In this document: positions 47,867 through 61,069 of the stretch, in pieces
Layout: each line of letters begins with the position of its first letter
Position numbering within the stretch: position 1 is the stretch's first letter
Assembly (NCBI GenBank): GCA_013399895.1
Contig: VXBA01005112.1
Coordinates: forward strand, 501,365 to 565,364
DNA length: 64,000 nucleotides
Direction of reading: 5' to 3'
From: Serilophus lunatus
Taxonomy: Eukaryota > Chordata > Aves > Passeriformes > Eurylaimidae
The notes under the pieces: generated by a model
Database searches by the model: none
Told to the model about the DNA's origin: nothing
The model's input: only the letters and a program-made list of their open reading frames with translations
Made by a program: the position numbers and the translations under genes

Positions 47867-50627
47867 TGTTGGTGGACTCCAAAATGTCTAAAAACTAGCC
47901 TAAAAGCAATTTTCAAATGTTAGGTTATTTTAAAAAGGATACATGTGATATAACAGTTCACTAATACTAGACATCACCTGGGGAAAAGTTAAGATCATAT
48001 GTTAAATTTTCATGCTGTCATAACGTGACTGTTATTCAAGACATAGTTTTACCAAGGGGATTTGTATTTGCCTGAGTGACTTAAGATGCCAGGTGAATGA
48101 AGGTACTTCAGCATCATCCTTTTCTGTAACATTGACTCTTGCTCACTCTTTTATATGCCATATATACTTACAAAAAATATTTATCCTTAAGAAAAAATAA
48201 AATATCCACTGTTGCAAAATATAATTATACTCAAAAAGCACAATACCTCACTTGATCAGAACCTGTTTCTGCTTCATAGTCTCAAAGCAAACATCTCATC
48301 TGGGTCCACTTCTCCTAAAGTGACGGCAAATAGGACATAGAGCTTGTGACACCTTTAATAAATGATTAATTTAACTTGAGAGAATAATGCCTTTGCCCCA
48401 GCTAGAAAATGTAGACATGACAAAGATGTACAGGATCAATCTCCCCACGATATTCCCCCATTCTCAGTTCACAGCCATCTGTTCCCCAGCGCAGTTTGAC
48501 GACACTATCGATGTGGTCCTTCAACAGGTATTCCCATTGCTATGTAGGCTCTGTATTGAGTATTGTATTGTAGTGCCATGAGCTCTGTATTGGGATTTTA
48601 AGGCCTCAGGTAAGAGGCTTAATAGGTTTACTCTGTCTGAACTTCTGACTTGCCTGCAGCTTTTATTTCCCCAGTTTAGCTGTGACAGCAAATTCTTTAA
48701 TTGACCAGCTAATCTGTTTTATTTTGTTTGTCTTTGTGTGGTACAACCTATAGCCTTATACGTATAGCAGTAATAAGCAATTACAGTGGAAGCATAGAAT
48801 AAGAAATAGCAGTTGTATAGCAGTGTAGAACAAGATATTTACAGCTCTAACAGGGCGATGTCATGCAGAGAAATGCAGATATGGCACAAAACGGATGCCT
48901 TGAGAGATCAAAACACAGGATGGGCACAGAGACTTGCAGGCGTGGGATGATAGAGAGGGCAACAGATGAGCACTGAGGACCACATGGCTATGCACAGCTC
49001 AGTAGTGGTCAGTAAAGAAATGCAGACTTGGAAAAAATGGGTTTAGGTGTAATTTAGAGAGCACAAACTTAGTATCTAGCACATGCAAAAGTCATCATTT
49101 AAAGAAACTTAGATGTGTGGAGCTGCATACCAAAAAAAATAAAAAAATTATGCAAAAGTTTGTTAACAAGTGTTTTAAAATAACCCATGTGTGTCCTGGA
49201 GTGACAAAGAAAAAACTACATGGACATCATCCTTGTCCTAGTGCACGATGACTAACAAAAGTTGTGTGTCACAGCAAGGTGGAAATATATTACTTTGTTT
49301 TCCCTGTAGCTCTTGTTATGCAATCCTGGCATATACTGCCCTTAATGTTAAAAACATAAATATTGAGAAGCTGCCTTGATTGAAGGTGATCAAGAGTCCT
49401 GTTCTGCCTCAGAGTCACACTAGGTGGGAATAAAGTCAGGTGAAACAAATGTTTGTTTAGTATTAATGAACAAAAATTTCCCCTACCTTGGCACAAGAAA
49501 AATAAAACCTGAATGACAAATAGTTGCATATTTTTGTTCCTAGCACACCATCATGTATCACCCACAGCTTTAAATTCTTGTGTTAGTCTTCATTATGCAC
49601 GAAATGACACAGTTCTGTTCGTATAAATCGCTTACCTTTAATAGGGGAACAGAAGTGAGAAATTTGGCTCAATTGTGTAGTTTTAGGACAGATTTCTAGC
49701 ATCTGAGCTGTTTTTCAAGACATCCCAGGGGCTGAAAGCACAGAAGAGGCTATTAGTTTTTCTTCTGGGTACTAAATTGGTACGGGTGTGAGATACTCCT
49801 GGTGTACTTCAGTATCTGCTGTCTCTGGCATGTCTCTGAAATCCCCCACCATGTGAGTCTGAATACGGCTGGGCAGGCAATGTGAACTGTACACTAATCA
49901 GGCTTTCAAATGAAGATGGAGCATAATTAAAGTCGGTGTAAAATAACCCAGAAGGCAGTGACACATTTTAACAGGCCATAGCTCTTTGACATTTATATCA
50001 TAAAAAAGCATATTTTCTCCTTAGGGGTGCAAACCCCGAAGGTGTTTGATTTGACCTAGCTGGGGAGGCTTATGACCTCCAAAAAGATGTGCCATGCCTT
50101 GCAGAATTCAGCTATAAGGCATGAAAACATGTTCACGTTTCTTTCTGTCTCCCTGCTGCAGACAGCAGCCTGGCTCACGGCCTCATCTCAGAGGCAGAGA
50201 ACAGCAGCAGAAAATAATAATTCTGTTCTGCAAAGGCAGCGGTGCTTTGAATGTCACCTCACACATCAGCTACTTTTTTGCCTCTCATGTATGGAAATAC
50301 ACTTCCCAGAGTGGTAGAAATTTTTTTGCCAGCCCTGTGGGACTCCTCTATTTGAACCAAATGAGCTTTCAGGTGGTAAAGATGCCTAAAAAAGTCACCA
50401 AGAAAGGCCACCCAGGAGTTTTCAGACCTCAGGTGAGACTTTTCTCCAATTTGGTCACCAACAGAATGAAGATCATGGCAAATTCAGGGCGATTTCTCTT
50501 TCCACCATGAGTGTATATAAATGGAATTCCTGCTATCCTGGGGGAAAAAGGCTGGTTTGGCATAATTAGTGAACTGGTGTATAGGGCACTCTATACACAA
50601 AAATGCAGATTTATTTTGAAGGGTTAT

Positions 50628-50705
50628 CGCAGAATTACTAGGTTGGAAGAGACCTCTAAGATTATCAAGTCCAGCCCTTGCCCTATGGAGTTATGCCATA
50701 CTCCT
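50628..50705 (-). mobile_element. Short CR1 3'-tail fragment, different subfamily
   Basis: CGCAGAATTACTAGGTTGGA then AGAGACCTCTAAGATTATCA and AGTCCAGCCC is the CR1 tail variant with GACCTCTAAGATCATCAAGTCCAA instead of GACCTTAAAGATCAT. Only about 75 bp remains. Confidence 0.85.
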
Positions 50706-53700
50706 CTGTTCCACCAAGTCTGTGTGGTCACTGTGACCATAAAAGCAAAAAAATTAGTTCATTTGATTTAGAATGGCTGCTGAGCCAGAAGTTACACTAC
50801 TGTGCACATAAATTTGTTCATGAGCATTTCTCCAAAATAAAAGTTATATAGTGGATCTAGAAAAATATTAGTGGGAATCAAGAAGATACAAGTAGGTGTC
50901 TTGCACTCCTACAGCTTCCTGGCATTGGTCCGGCTGGTTTGGAGAATAAGTGGGACTTTCTGATTAAAGCCTCTCCTGGGAGAGACAGTCCCATCTGCCA
51001 AGTTGTATATGGACATTTGCAAGACGCAAACTGTCAACAGGGTGGTAGTGTACTATTCAAAAGAATCTCCTAAACAGACAGCAGAGGCACTGGGTGAGTT
51101 TCCTTGCACCTAAAGGGTTTCAGGTATCTGGAGGCTACATAGTTTTCTGATTATCCCAAGGTGATCAGCCACTACTTAATCCATTTTCCCATCTTATCAT
51201 CATGCAAACAAATGTGGCACATTTCTCTAAGAGACTATTAGACTGCTAAAGCAAGTTTTTTTGGCTTGACTGGATTAAGTAAATATTCATTGACTTCAGC
51301 GTCCAAACATACTTTCCATTTTATTTACAGAAAATATATAGAAAAATCTGATGGGCCATAATCAGGAATGAATCAGAAGGAATGAGAAGCCTCTTAAAAT
51401 ATAAAGCAGCATGTTCACTAGGATTGATAGAATAAGGTAAATAACTGAGGAATAATGCTATTCTGTTAGTATTTCTATATACTTTTCTTCTCAGGGGTTC
51501 ATAAATCTCTGATATAAAAAGCAATTGCCTCAGAATGAAAAAACATGGTGGACAAAATTTTATATAAAATTATTTAAGCATTGGTTTTCATCTGAAATGT
51601 TTTTTTGTGTTTTCCACTGTTGCTTTATTCATCTTCAACAAAAAAGACAAATAGTTTTATAAAGCGACTCCAAGGAGGTAAAAAGCTCTCATTCGAGCTC
51701 AGCTGTTCAAATTTAGACTCCTCTGAGCTGTTCGTTTTCCCTCCCACTGTCATGCTGGGAAGCAGCAGGAGGGAAGGCTTGGAAGGAAGGGTCTTCTTCG
51801 CTGCCCCAACTGCTTGCCACAGTGCACATGGGTCAGGGCCCTTCACTTGCACCTGACCCCTGAGCATTTTGTTTCAGCTGAGAAAATGCTCTCAACATCT
51901 GTGTGCCTGCTAATGGGCATATGTGAAACTGATGGTATCCTGGTGACAGTGTGCTATTTCACAGCCAAGACAAGCTACAGCTCTCTGGGTGGGCATTATG
52001 TTGCCTGTTCTGCTGGTGGGACACATCTGGACAGTCGAGGCCATCTCTACATGCCCACATGGAAGACTAGTACAGGTTGTGCGAAATTATAAAATAGCAG
52101 TAGAAGCAAAGGAAGAAGAAAAAGGATGGAAATAGTGCATTAGGGTTTTCGTTTCAAAGTGTAATGCTGTTATAGAGTACTAAATATAGGGTAGTAAAGA
52201 CACAGATGGCTTAAACATGTTTTCAGAACTGCGTAATCAATGTATCCTGAACTAAAGGGGCGTAACTGAAAAATACACAGCTCAGTGGTGTGCACCTTTA
52301 GACGCCAAAGTGCCTTTTAAAATGTGGCCTTAGGTATTTTACATCTACATTGCAAAACTTGGACACCTCTAAGCTTCTAAGAATTTCAGTCTTAGTATTC
52401 TTTTTCTGCCTGGGCATTTCTGGATATTTTATCATTGATATAACTAAATGACAGGAAAATGTCAGGTAATTCTCTAATTGGAATGTTATGATTTTATATT
52501 TTCTAAAATAATTTTTAAGAGTTATAAAACTGTGCTGGACTGTATGGTCTATAGTTCAGCAAAAGCATTGAAATAACAGGTAATGTTAATTAATTCAACC
52601 AAGTGCTTATTAGTGTGTTTTACAGGTGGAGTAATTTCAGTGGGTTTGACTTTATTAAAATAAAAATGGTGTATTTTTATTGTGACATGAGAAGGTACAA
52701 TAAATTAATGGTTATGCTTCTTGGCTCATTAAGGAGGTAGCAGCTTGGTACTGCATTGTTACTGTTGATTATTTCTGCAGTGAGAAAATGTACCACTATT
52801 CCTTTGAAGGAGTAATGATAGATAATAATTGATTTTAAAGATACACCAGAAAACCTTAGCCAATGGAGAGAAACAGTTCCAGCATGAACAAATTAAATAA
52901 AGTGTACTATATATACTGTTATGTACTATAAAACTACTTCTGGTAGCTGAAAGTCTGCTCCATACCATAAACAAATGCTTATATATTTTTTGACTACTAA
53001 ACCAAAAGTGAGCATATATTTTCATCTGATGTACAATTGCATCTGACAATAATGTTCAGGAAAGTGAACCAGTATCTGACAGTTTGATTGGATTTGCACA
53101 GCTTCTATACTTGGACACTGTGCAAAAAATCTATTATTGTCTTAGAAGCATATTTAGGACATAGCTATAAACAAGATTTAGTGGAACATTTACACAATCT
53201 AAAACAAACAGTGAATAATTCTGCAGAAATAAAGAGAAATGCCACTAAAAGAGAATTGCTTCTTCAAGTCTAACTATATTTGTTGCTTTTCCTGTGATCA
53301 AGTTTAATCCAATATAAGAAAGGCATTGTATTTGTGGAGGTGTCTTTGGAAAATTGCAGTTCTATTTCTTATGGAAAACAAGGTTTGTTTTACAGTGGGC
53401 TGTTCCTGGATATTGCTTTATTAACTGAATTTTACTTTCTGCTCTATAATAGTCCCCTAAGTTCATTGTTCTTCCCTGCACATCTGGGTTGCTGTGGGAG
53501 TTCTGAGAAAATGTATAGAGAAGGAGTGCTGCTGGTTGTCATGTGGGGTTATGGTGGAACAGTATTTGACTTTAAAAAAAAAAAAGGAAATAATTACAGA
53601 GATTCTTAGAGAATACTTCAGGGTTCATACCTCATCAGCTAAACAACATAAAAGTAAACAGAAAAAGCAATTATATTGTGGAATAAGTGATCCCTGAGGG

Positions 53701-55721
53701 TTGTTGCATAGGTTTAACTAGTAAATCTGTAATTATATCACTAAAATGCCTTGGCAGATTAGGCTTAACAACAGTTCTGAACCAAAAGACAGTCTGAAGT
53801 AGCTCTCTTAAGATCCCTTGAGTGTTGTGAAAAGAGAAGTGTGGAAGTTGAACATCACAAGCCGGATTCTATGAGGAAAGGTGGCCTTTCAAAGCACTGA
53901 GGTAAAAGAGACAAAGGAATCACCCCATGATCATTGTGGGAAATGTCTCCCTTCCAAAACAATACCACTCAGTACCAGAAAATACTTGTGTGTCCCACTA
54001 AGGGCCCATTCCCTATAGTCTTTGTTTCAAGGGCTTTAATTTTGTTGTGAAAGAAGGGTTACAGCCTTCTCTGATTTGGTAGCAGATGGTCACAGTGTTG
54101 TGATGGCTGTGCCTGTCATTGTCAGGGTACCAGCACCTGCTCCTTTCTGCTCTGGCAAAGGGTTGGCAACCTCTGGGAGAGGGCAGGAGTGAAGGTTTCT
54201 TAAGTTACTGATAATTCAGCTAAAAATTCACTGTAACACCCCTACATTCACAACAGTGGCAGTGGTCAGGTTTAATACCTAGACATGCAGAGCTGTTTCA
54301 TATCCAGCCTTCTAGAAAAACATAATTTTCTGTGTTAGTTCTCAAATGTATTTTTCATTAAGGTCTCAAATTCTTTTACATTAGTTTGAGATTGTCAGGC
54401 TTCTGAAGATTTGAGCAGGTTTGGACGCATCTTGAATACCGCTGGCTCTTACCGAATTAATCAGAGCCAAAGTCACTTATTTTGCAAGCAGAGTTTAGTT
54501 TTATGTGTGAGGATATTGTATCCAGATTTTCAAAATAACTTCTGGATGTATAATCTTAAGTTCATCTGCTTTCATTTTCCTCTTCAAATAAAGTTTCCTT
54601 GGAAATTTATTTCATCAGGATTGCAGAAAGTAGAGCAAAATTGCATGTTTTCTATCTTGGGAAGTCTTGACACTTCTAATGAGAAGTTAGTTGGGAAAAT
54701 AATGGCCATATAGAAAGCCTGATAAGCTAGGAAATTTCAGGCGGCCATTCATTTCTTTCTATTTTTTAATATAGATCTACACTGAAATACTTAAATCACT
54801 ATTTATTTCACTATTTTAGAGCATAATATGACATAAGTAGCCAGAAGTATCTTGACATCTAGGTGCAACAGATAAAATATCTAACAAGACTATTTTCCAG
54901 AAGTGATGTATAGAAACTCCTACAGATACATAACAAAATATCTTTGTTATATCCTAAAATAATTGCATCCAAAGGGATAACTTTCATACCTTCCTAATAC
55001 TTTTCTCTCTCATCTTTACCAATTACAGTGCAGTAGTCGGCATAATCCTAGCAATTTAAAGCAAGAAGAACTTTTGCTGAAATCATGGCTTTCACTGCCT
55101 AATTGCAATCTCTAATTGCATCAATGCAGTCTATTTTTTTTTGCACCATTCACTTAGGCAAGTGTATCAACTAAGGCATTTAGTTCCTAGTCACACAGCT
55201 GACATTTTCCAAGGCATTTGTGGTGAAAGGGTCTCTTTCCACAATAGTTTTTGACACAATAGGATCTTGATTACAGCTGGGATTTCTGACTACTGTTGTA
55301 ATGCAAGAGTAGTAATGACCTCACCTTCAAGAAAGGACAAATGAAAAACTATCAGATAAAATAAATTAAAGGTGAAGGAGAAGTCTGAATTTGGTTAGAG
55401 AGTCATCATCTTTGAATGGATGTTTTCTTTCTTTATTGTGAGTCTCTCTTGGTTTTGCTTGTATTACATGCAGTCTCATGTGACCTGCTGCTTTTCCTTT
55501 TGAAATCAATAATCAGTCCAATTATGTGGAACTTATCCTTAACCCAATACATTTTTTTCTCTGTACAGCAGTAATAAACCTTATTCACAATAATTTTCTT
55601 GACACATCATTCACTAAAAATTATTTATATAGATGCATCTTTGTGCATGAGGAAACATGTTTACATGTTTACACGTTCTTGAGTTGTTTTACCACATAAG
55701 TTAGCACATACACACAAAAGG
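50706..55721. other. Non-coding unique sequence
   Basis: No gene or transposon recognised. A moderately GC-rich block spans 51650-52090. An A12 run is at about 53573-53584. Two forkhead-type TGTTTAC motifs lie 8 bp apart at 55658-55672. Open frames are short and featureless. Confidence 0.7.

Positions 55722-55752
<31 letters not shown>
55722..55752. repeat. A31 homopolymer
   Basis: Thirty-one consecutive A preceded by CACATACACACAAAAGG. No mRNA-like or LINE sequence precedes it, so it is probably a plain homopolymer expansion, not a retroposed tail. Confidence 0.95.
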
Positions 55753-55754
<2 letters not shown>

Positions 55755-58302
55755 TTAGCTTTGAATTGCCAAAAGACCAAGGATTCTGTTGTAGAAATTG
55801 GGCTTCTCAAATTCATTGTCATGATAATTACTCTAGTGTTCAGACTGCTAAATAATATTAGTTAGAAATAGTGACACTCGGGGTGTCAGCATCTAATGAC
55901 TAGTATTTCCAGGCTCCAACACCTAAAACTTAAATTCTCTAAATACAGAAAAATTTAATCATTTTAAAAGAAAAATAATAAAAAGACTTAAAATTGAATA
56001 TTTTGCCTGTTCTGCCTCCAGAGGTGTCTTGCTGGGTAGCTTGTTTCAAACATAGCACACTGTCACAGATTTTTACTTCTGCAACATCTTCCTTGAGGAG
56101 GTTTCATAGTATTTTGCAAACGTAAGGAATGTTCTTCTCATTACCAGAGGCGGAAAAATGTCAAATCCATGGTGCTAATTATGAAATCAAAGTTTCATTT
56201 ACATTTTTAGTCATTTTAGAAAGCAGAGTTGAAAGACACTTTCAGACATTACACCTGCCTATTGGTGACACTGACAAATAAAGGTTTTACATTTGACATA
56301 ATCTTGAAAAATATTTTCCCATCTTCATTGTTCCTCAGGGAAGGGCTTACATGAACAAGGGAAATACCGATACCAGGAGAGAAAAAGGGAATGCAGACTA
56401 CATACACACTGCTGTCTAGTGCACTATTAAATAAGCTGAAAAGATGTGTGAAGAAAATGTTTTCTATAATGCTTTTCACTGCAAGTTTCAAGGAATTCTT
56501 TAATAGAGAAGAATTTCTCATTCGGGATAGTGTGATTTTTCTCGTAGTCTCAGAACCACTTCTTGTGTGGTTCGGAAGGTATTTCCTACAAGGTACAGAG
56601 CAGGATCTCAACCTCTGGTCTGGCAGAAGCTGTCTCTTCCTTCACAAGGCTATAAAGTGGCTGAGGACAGCAAAGCGAACGTCTCCTTCTGCCCCCTCAA
56701 AACCTGTATGCTCAAGTCCTTTGGAGCCCAAAGCTCAGCCTCATTTGAAGTTGGCCTTTTGCAGTGTAAGTGGTGCAGGCACTGCCTTGTGCCAGCACGG
56801 TGTCCTTAATGGATGCTCCACAGAAAGAGAGTGACTCCATTAAACCAAAGAGCAGCCTTTTAATTCCCTTTGGTCCTGAGCACTCACTTATCGCTATCTC
56901 ACAGCATCCTACATCCAAATCAAACCTGCCAGCTGCTCCGAGCTCCAGTTGTATTTAATTTAGTTAGTTAAAGCGGCACCTCGTCGTTTCCCTCCCAACC
57001 GCAGACAGGTTCCTTTCAAGCCATGCTGAGTGGGCGTTTTCTTTCCTGACATGAAAGGGCAGCCAATTTGTAAGGGGGGAAATTAAATTTAGGACACCTA
57101 GTTCATATTAGAGGAAGAAAAATAGAGCAGGGGAGTGAGACAAGGGTATAACATTTATAGTGTGTGTTCAACACGTGCACACATACATATACACTTGCAG
57201 AAACAGTAAAGAAATTAAACGAAAAGTAGCTAACAATTTTTGAACAAATAGTAATAATGTGAATCTTTCCACAAATCTGTGTCTACTGCTAAGACTTCAT
57301 GAGTTTTATAAATTGTTTTTTTTCCCTAGGACAAAGAAAAATCAGATTTTCTTCTACCATTGGAATACCACCAAAGCCCTAAATCAAAGTATTTAACCAG
57401 TGAGTGATCTGAATTCTAACTTTTATGTGCTCAAGAGTTCTTTTATTATTTTGGGCAAGTCAGTCAGTAGCTACCACTTAAAATGTTCCGCTTCTTCATC
57501 TTTGAAACAGGACTAGATTTTGGGGGTTTTTAGGTCTCTGTTTATTGTCATCGTTCAGGAGCCTTCTGAGGCACCATGGATATGTGCAGCACCAATCAGA
57601 ATTAACTCCGAGGTCTATTTTCAGTCTGACTGCTTGAATCCCCTTAATACTGGTCTATACAGAGCTGTGACCCTGAAGCAGGAGGCTATAAAGGAGGATT
57701 TAACTGGGGGGAAAAAAATAAGAATGGATATGTAGATATTAGAAGATCCCATGTGATTGTTCTGCATGAGGGCAGGCATATGCTGCATGCCTTAGGAAAT
57801 GCAGCCAAGAGTCCTACTGAAGTCTTACCATCTAAGATCTGTTTCCTAGAGAATGACGCATTTTCAGAGAGTGTAGCTCCTACTTATGCAGTAGAGCAAG
57901 CCTGTTTTGGCACACAAACTTTATGCATGCTGGAGAGACCACTATTTTGGAGGTTTTGCATCACTAACTTCTCTGGAAGCCCTGAAGTGAAATGTGGTAA
58001 TTCAGATTCATATGTGTATTCTTTGTATAGTTGTTCCTCATAAATGGGAAATGTGTTTCCTTTGGTCAATTCAGGCTGAATACATATTTTTATCTTTTTG
58101 ATAACAACAAGTTCATTCACATCCTCTTGTCCATACCATGCCTTCCTGCCCTGGAGCATTGGCAGCCTCCAAAAGCAAGAAGGTGATGGGTTCATCCTGG
58201 ACAACCTCTCCTTAGCTGAGATTGACAATAAGGTAAAAATATATCTTCCAAAAGGGAAGAACAGATGGCCTGCTTAAGTTTTTCTTAAAGAAGGCAAAGG
58301 TG
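55753..58302. other. Non-coding unique sequence with a candidate conserved block
   Basis: No gene or transposon recognised. The segment at 56640-57060 is less AT-rich, keeps several CpGs (GCGGCACCTCGTCG at about 56971-56984) and has mixed-complexity sequence with TTAAT and TTAGTTAGTTAA motifs. That is the look of a conserved non-coding element, but this is unproven. The 147-codon plus-strand frame at 56391-56834 and its minus-strand shadow have no domain. Confidence 0.65.
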
Positions 58303-58442
58303 ATCATGGAGATTAGCTGAGCTGGTTAGAGCATGATAAAATAATATCAGGATCGGGTTGGATCCCCATATAGGCCATTCGCTTAAGAGTTGGATTCGAT
58401 GTGGATTCCTTCCAACTCAGAATATTCCGGGAATATTCTGTG
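58303..58442 (+). mobile_element. tRNA-Ile-derived SINE with CR1-like 3' tail (TguSINE1-like)
   Basis: The 5' part is tRNA-like. The polymerase III A box TAGCTGAGCTGG lies at 58314-58325, followed by TTAGAGCAT, the AAT-type anticodon-loop region, B box GGTTGGATCCC at 58356-58366 (one mismatch to GGTTCGATCCC) and the acceptor-like end ATAGGCCA. Together these follow isoleucine tRNA. The 3' part (58386-58442), GAGTTGGATTCGATG and TTCCTTCCAACTCAGAATATTC, is a CR1 3' tail, which would let CR1 reverse transcriptase mobilise it. The tail contains a small duplication (GAATATTC twice). From memory this architecture is TguSINE1, known from passerine birds. An A12 run (58443-58454) follows. The 5' boundary is approximate. 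Confidence 0.88.
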
Positions 58443-58454
58443 AAAAAAAAAAAA

Positions 58455-61069
58455 GTCCATTGGTAAAGGTCTATTGGCAAATCATTAGATACAGCTGTTG
58501 GAGAATGAGCTGCCACAGTGAGCAACCGGGTCCTCTTGCATACAGAGTCATCCATACACCTTAGGAGATGACTCTTGTACTAAGACCTTACTTCCTATGA
58601 GAACTAAGTTGAATGGCAAACAGATTTTGTAATTTTTGCTGAGTTAGGTCTGTTCTCTTTTTTTCCTATGGCTGTGTCCTGAGTTTAACTGATTAGATTA
58701 GAGGCTCCCCATGGGACTTTGGGATAAACAGCTTTGTGTTACTTAAAGTTCACAGGATTCAATCTGCTGGTTTGATAATATACGAGGTCAGGAAATATTA
58801 AAAAGATTATGCACACAAAATACAGTGTTTGATGTAGGTTGTTCTTTTCCCCACGATTGATTTGCCATGGTGTCTTGTATTTTCTTCATGCAGGAGAGCT
58901 GTGATGGATGATGTAAATTATTTTTTTTTTCACTTTTGACTTAAATAATAATTGCTAATATCTTAGTAAAATATGGAAATATGGGGATAAGACAAGCAAA
59001 GTGTTGCAAAGTTACTTTTTTTCTTTAAGTCTACAGCAATTATAAACATGAATTCATTATTCAGAAATAATGTGGCTTTTAAAGACAGTGAAAATGTCAC
59101 CATTTAAGAGCATCATCTGAATGCTGAGATGAGATGCTGTCAGACATACGTACATTCTTCTTTTTTTTGAGCCAATGGTCCTTCTTTCAACCGTAAGTCA
59201 CTGAAACAGATACAAAATTAATAGGTTCTGAAGATGAAAATACAAGTTCTGGCATATAAGAAAACATTTTGTAAAGCTGCCTCTTAACCATCTCTCCAGG
59301 GATGGAAGCTTAGAAATACAAATTGGAATTGGAAAATAGAATGTAAAGCAGCTGGAGACAACTGAGCTGGACTTATTGTGGCATTTTCATTAACCTAGTC
59401 ATCTCTTCATTGTTGTCTTGATTTTAGAGAATTGATTTCTAGCATAGTCCTCTATGATATGTAAACTGTCCATGCAGTTTACCAGGAAGCTTGCAGGAGT
59501 GTCCACTCAGGCAGGAGTCTCTCATCCTGAGCTTGTCATCCTAGTCAGGGATGACCAGACTTACTGCCCATGTGAACTGTGTCCCAGTGCCTGCATATTA
59601 AAAACCCTCATTACTCCTTCATCAGAGGTTACTCTTTGAGAGACATAGATGGGAAAGAGGTAGCAGAGGTTTCGCAGATGTCTCATGCCTAGATTGTGTG
59701 ATGACAGTGGACTGAGTGCTCACAGGGCTGCCACAGGCAGTGAGGCTCAGCAATGCCTGGTAGCCACCAGCATCCAGAGACTCAGGTCACCTAGCATAGC
59801 TCTACTGCCAGCTATGCAACATAGCCTGGCCTGACACATGAGCCTAACTCGATCCATGGATGTGCCAATAAATCTGAACAAATTGACTGCTTAAATGGAG
59901 AAAGGACATAAAACATCAGGAAGTGGGACAGGAGAAGCAAGGGGCCCTGAAGTGACTCACATGATCTCAGTAAAGAGCAGCAAATGTGAATCCTCATCCT
60001 CTGATGCCATGTCCCATGCTGCATACAGAAACCACATAGTTGGTTTTCTTTCCTCATTGTACTGGAGAACTTGGGTCTTCTCAAAGCTCTTTTTCCTTTT
60101 CCTGCTTTAAACCTTGTCCTCTGGGATATATCTATTTGTAGGCTACACAACTAATTTCCAGTTTTCACGAGACACCAATCTCTCAAGATCATGAAATTCT
60201 CACCCTTAATACTCACTGGATTACATACTGCAGACAGCCCTCTGTGTAGAATGATATAGTGGCTCTGTCCCTGTTCATGCAGAGTCACAGAGCGGGAGAA
60301 GGCTCACAGTGATAAGACGGCTTAGGTGAATGTGCCTTCCCAGAGCCCATTCCCATGTCTTCTGTTTTCTACTGACTGTCAGGTACCACGGTGAGAGGAA
60401 GGACCTTTAACAGCATCGTGCTTTTGTTGGTGTGGCCCTATGATGAAAGGGGCTGGTGCTAGGTCACTGCAAGAAATAACATTCTCTGTTGGGATACTGT
60501 GTTTGGAGCAAGGGCTATAGACTGACCAAGAGGGTGGAATTCAAATAGCCTCTTTTTCCTGGCAGAGGTGATGTTTCGAGTGCACAAAAGGCAGCTGTGT
60601 GTGTATCAGAAGCAGTTGTCTGCCAGCAGTACAAAAGGTATTGTTCCTGCTGTTTCCCACGGAACAAAAGCACATATATGGAATCACAGGATGTGATTAA
60701 AAAAAAGGGGAGATTGCTAATGGAAAGTGGCAAAACCCTACACATACCTTCTCTTCCTGTAATATCAAAATTCATTGCCTCAGAAACACCAACTGCTCCT
60801 TTGGCCAAGTCAAGGTTCATAAGATCAAATTCAAGTATGAAAAATAAAAATCACATGTTTGATGTCTGGTTCTTCTGTGCCATGGAAACATGTGACTTTC
60901 AAATAAAAATCCACCAAAAAATAGGTGATCTAGCAATGCATTAGAAAGTGTGAAACCACTTATTATTCTGATAAACCTGTTCTTACACTGCTTTTGCAGA
61001 TAATGTGCATGTGCTTTTACAGTAATAAGCATATCCCAAGGATTTCTGTATTACCTACAAAGCACTCAG
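58455..61069. other. Non-coding unique sequence
   Basis: No gene or repeat family recognised. GC is somewhat higher at 59640-60500. Open frames up to 115 codons carry no domain. Confidence 0.7.

Larger units (their letters stand above)
43886..50627. other. Non-coding unique sequence
   Basis: No gene or interspersed repeat recognised. It contains an A19 run at 44152-44170, a CTCF-type motif at 45840-45853, a perfect 12-bp inverted repeat at 47841-47866 and a doubtful exon-like segment at 48402-48527. A moderately GC-rich, repeat-free block at 50040-50430 may be conserved. An imperfect direct repeat (ACCTGG[C/T]CATAT) lies around 47477-47515. Confidence 0.65.

Noticed and set aside
56391..56834. 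147-codon plus-strand frame as a gene
   Set aside because: Overlaps open frames on both strands, has no domain and lies over a block better explained as non-coding conserved sequence.
58303..58442. Functional tRNA-Ile gene
   Set aside because: The anticodon stem is disrupted, the B box is mutated and a CR1 tail is attached; it is a SINE.
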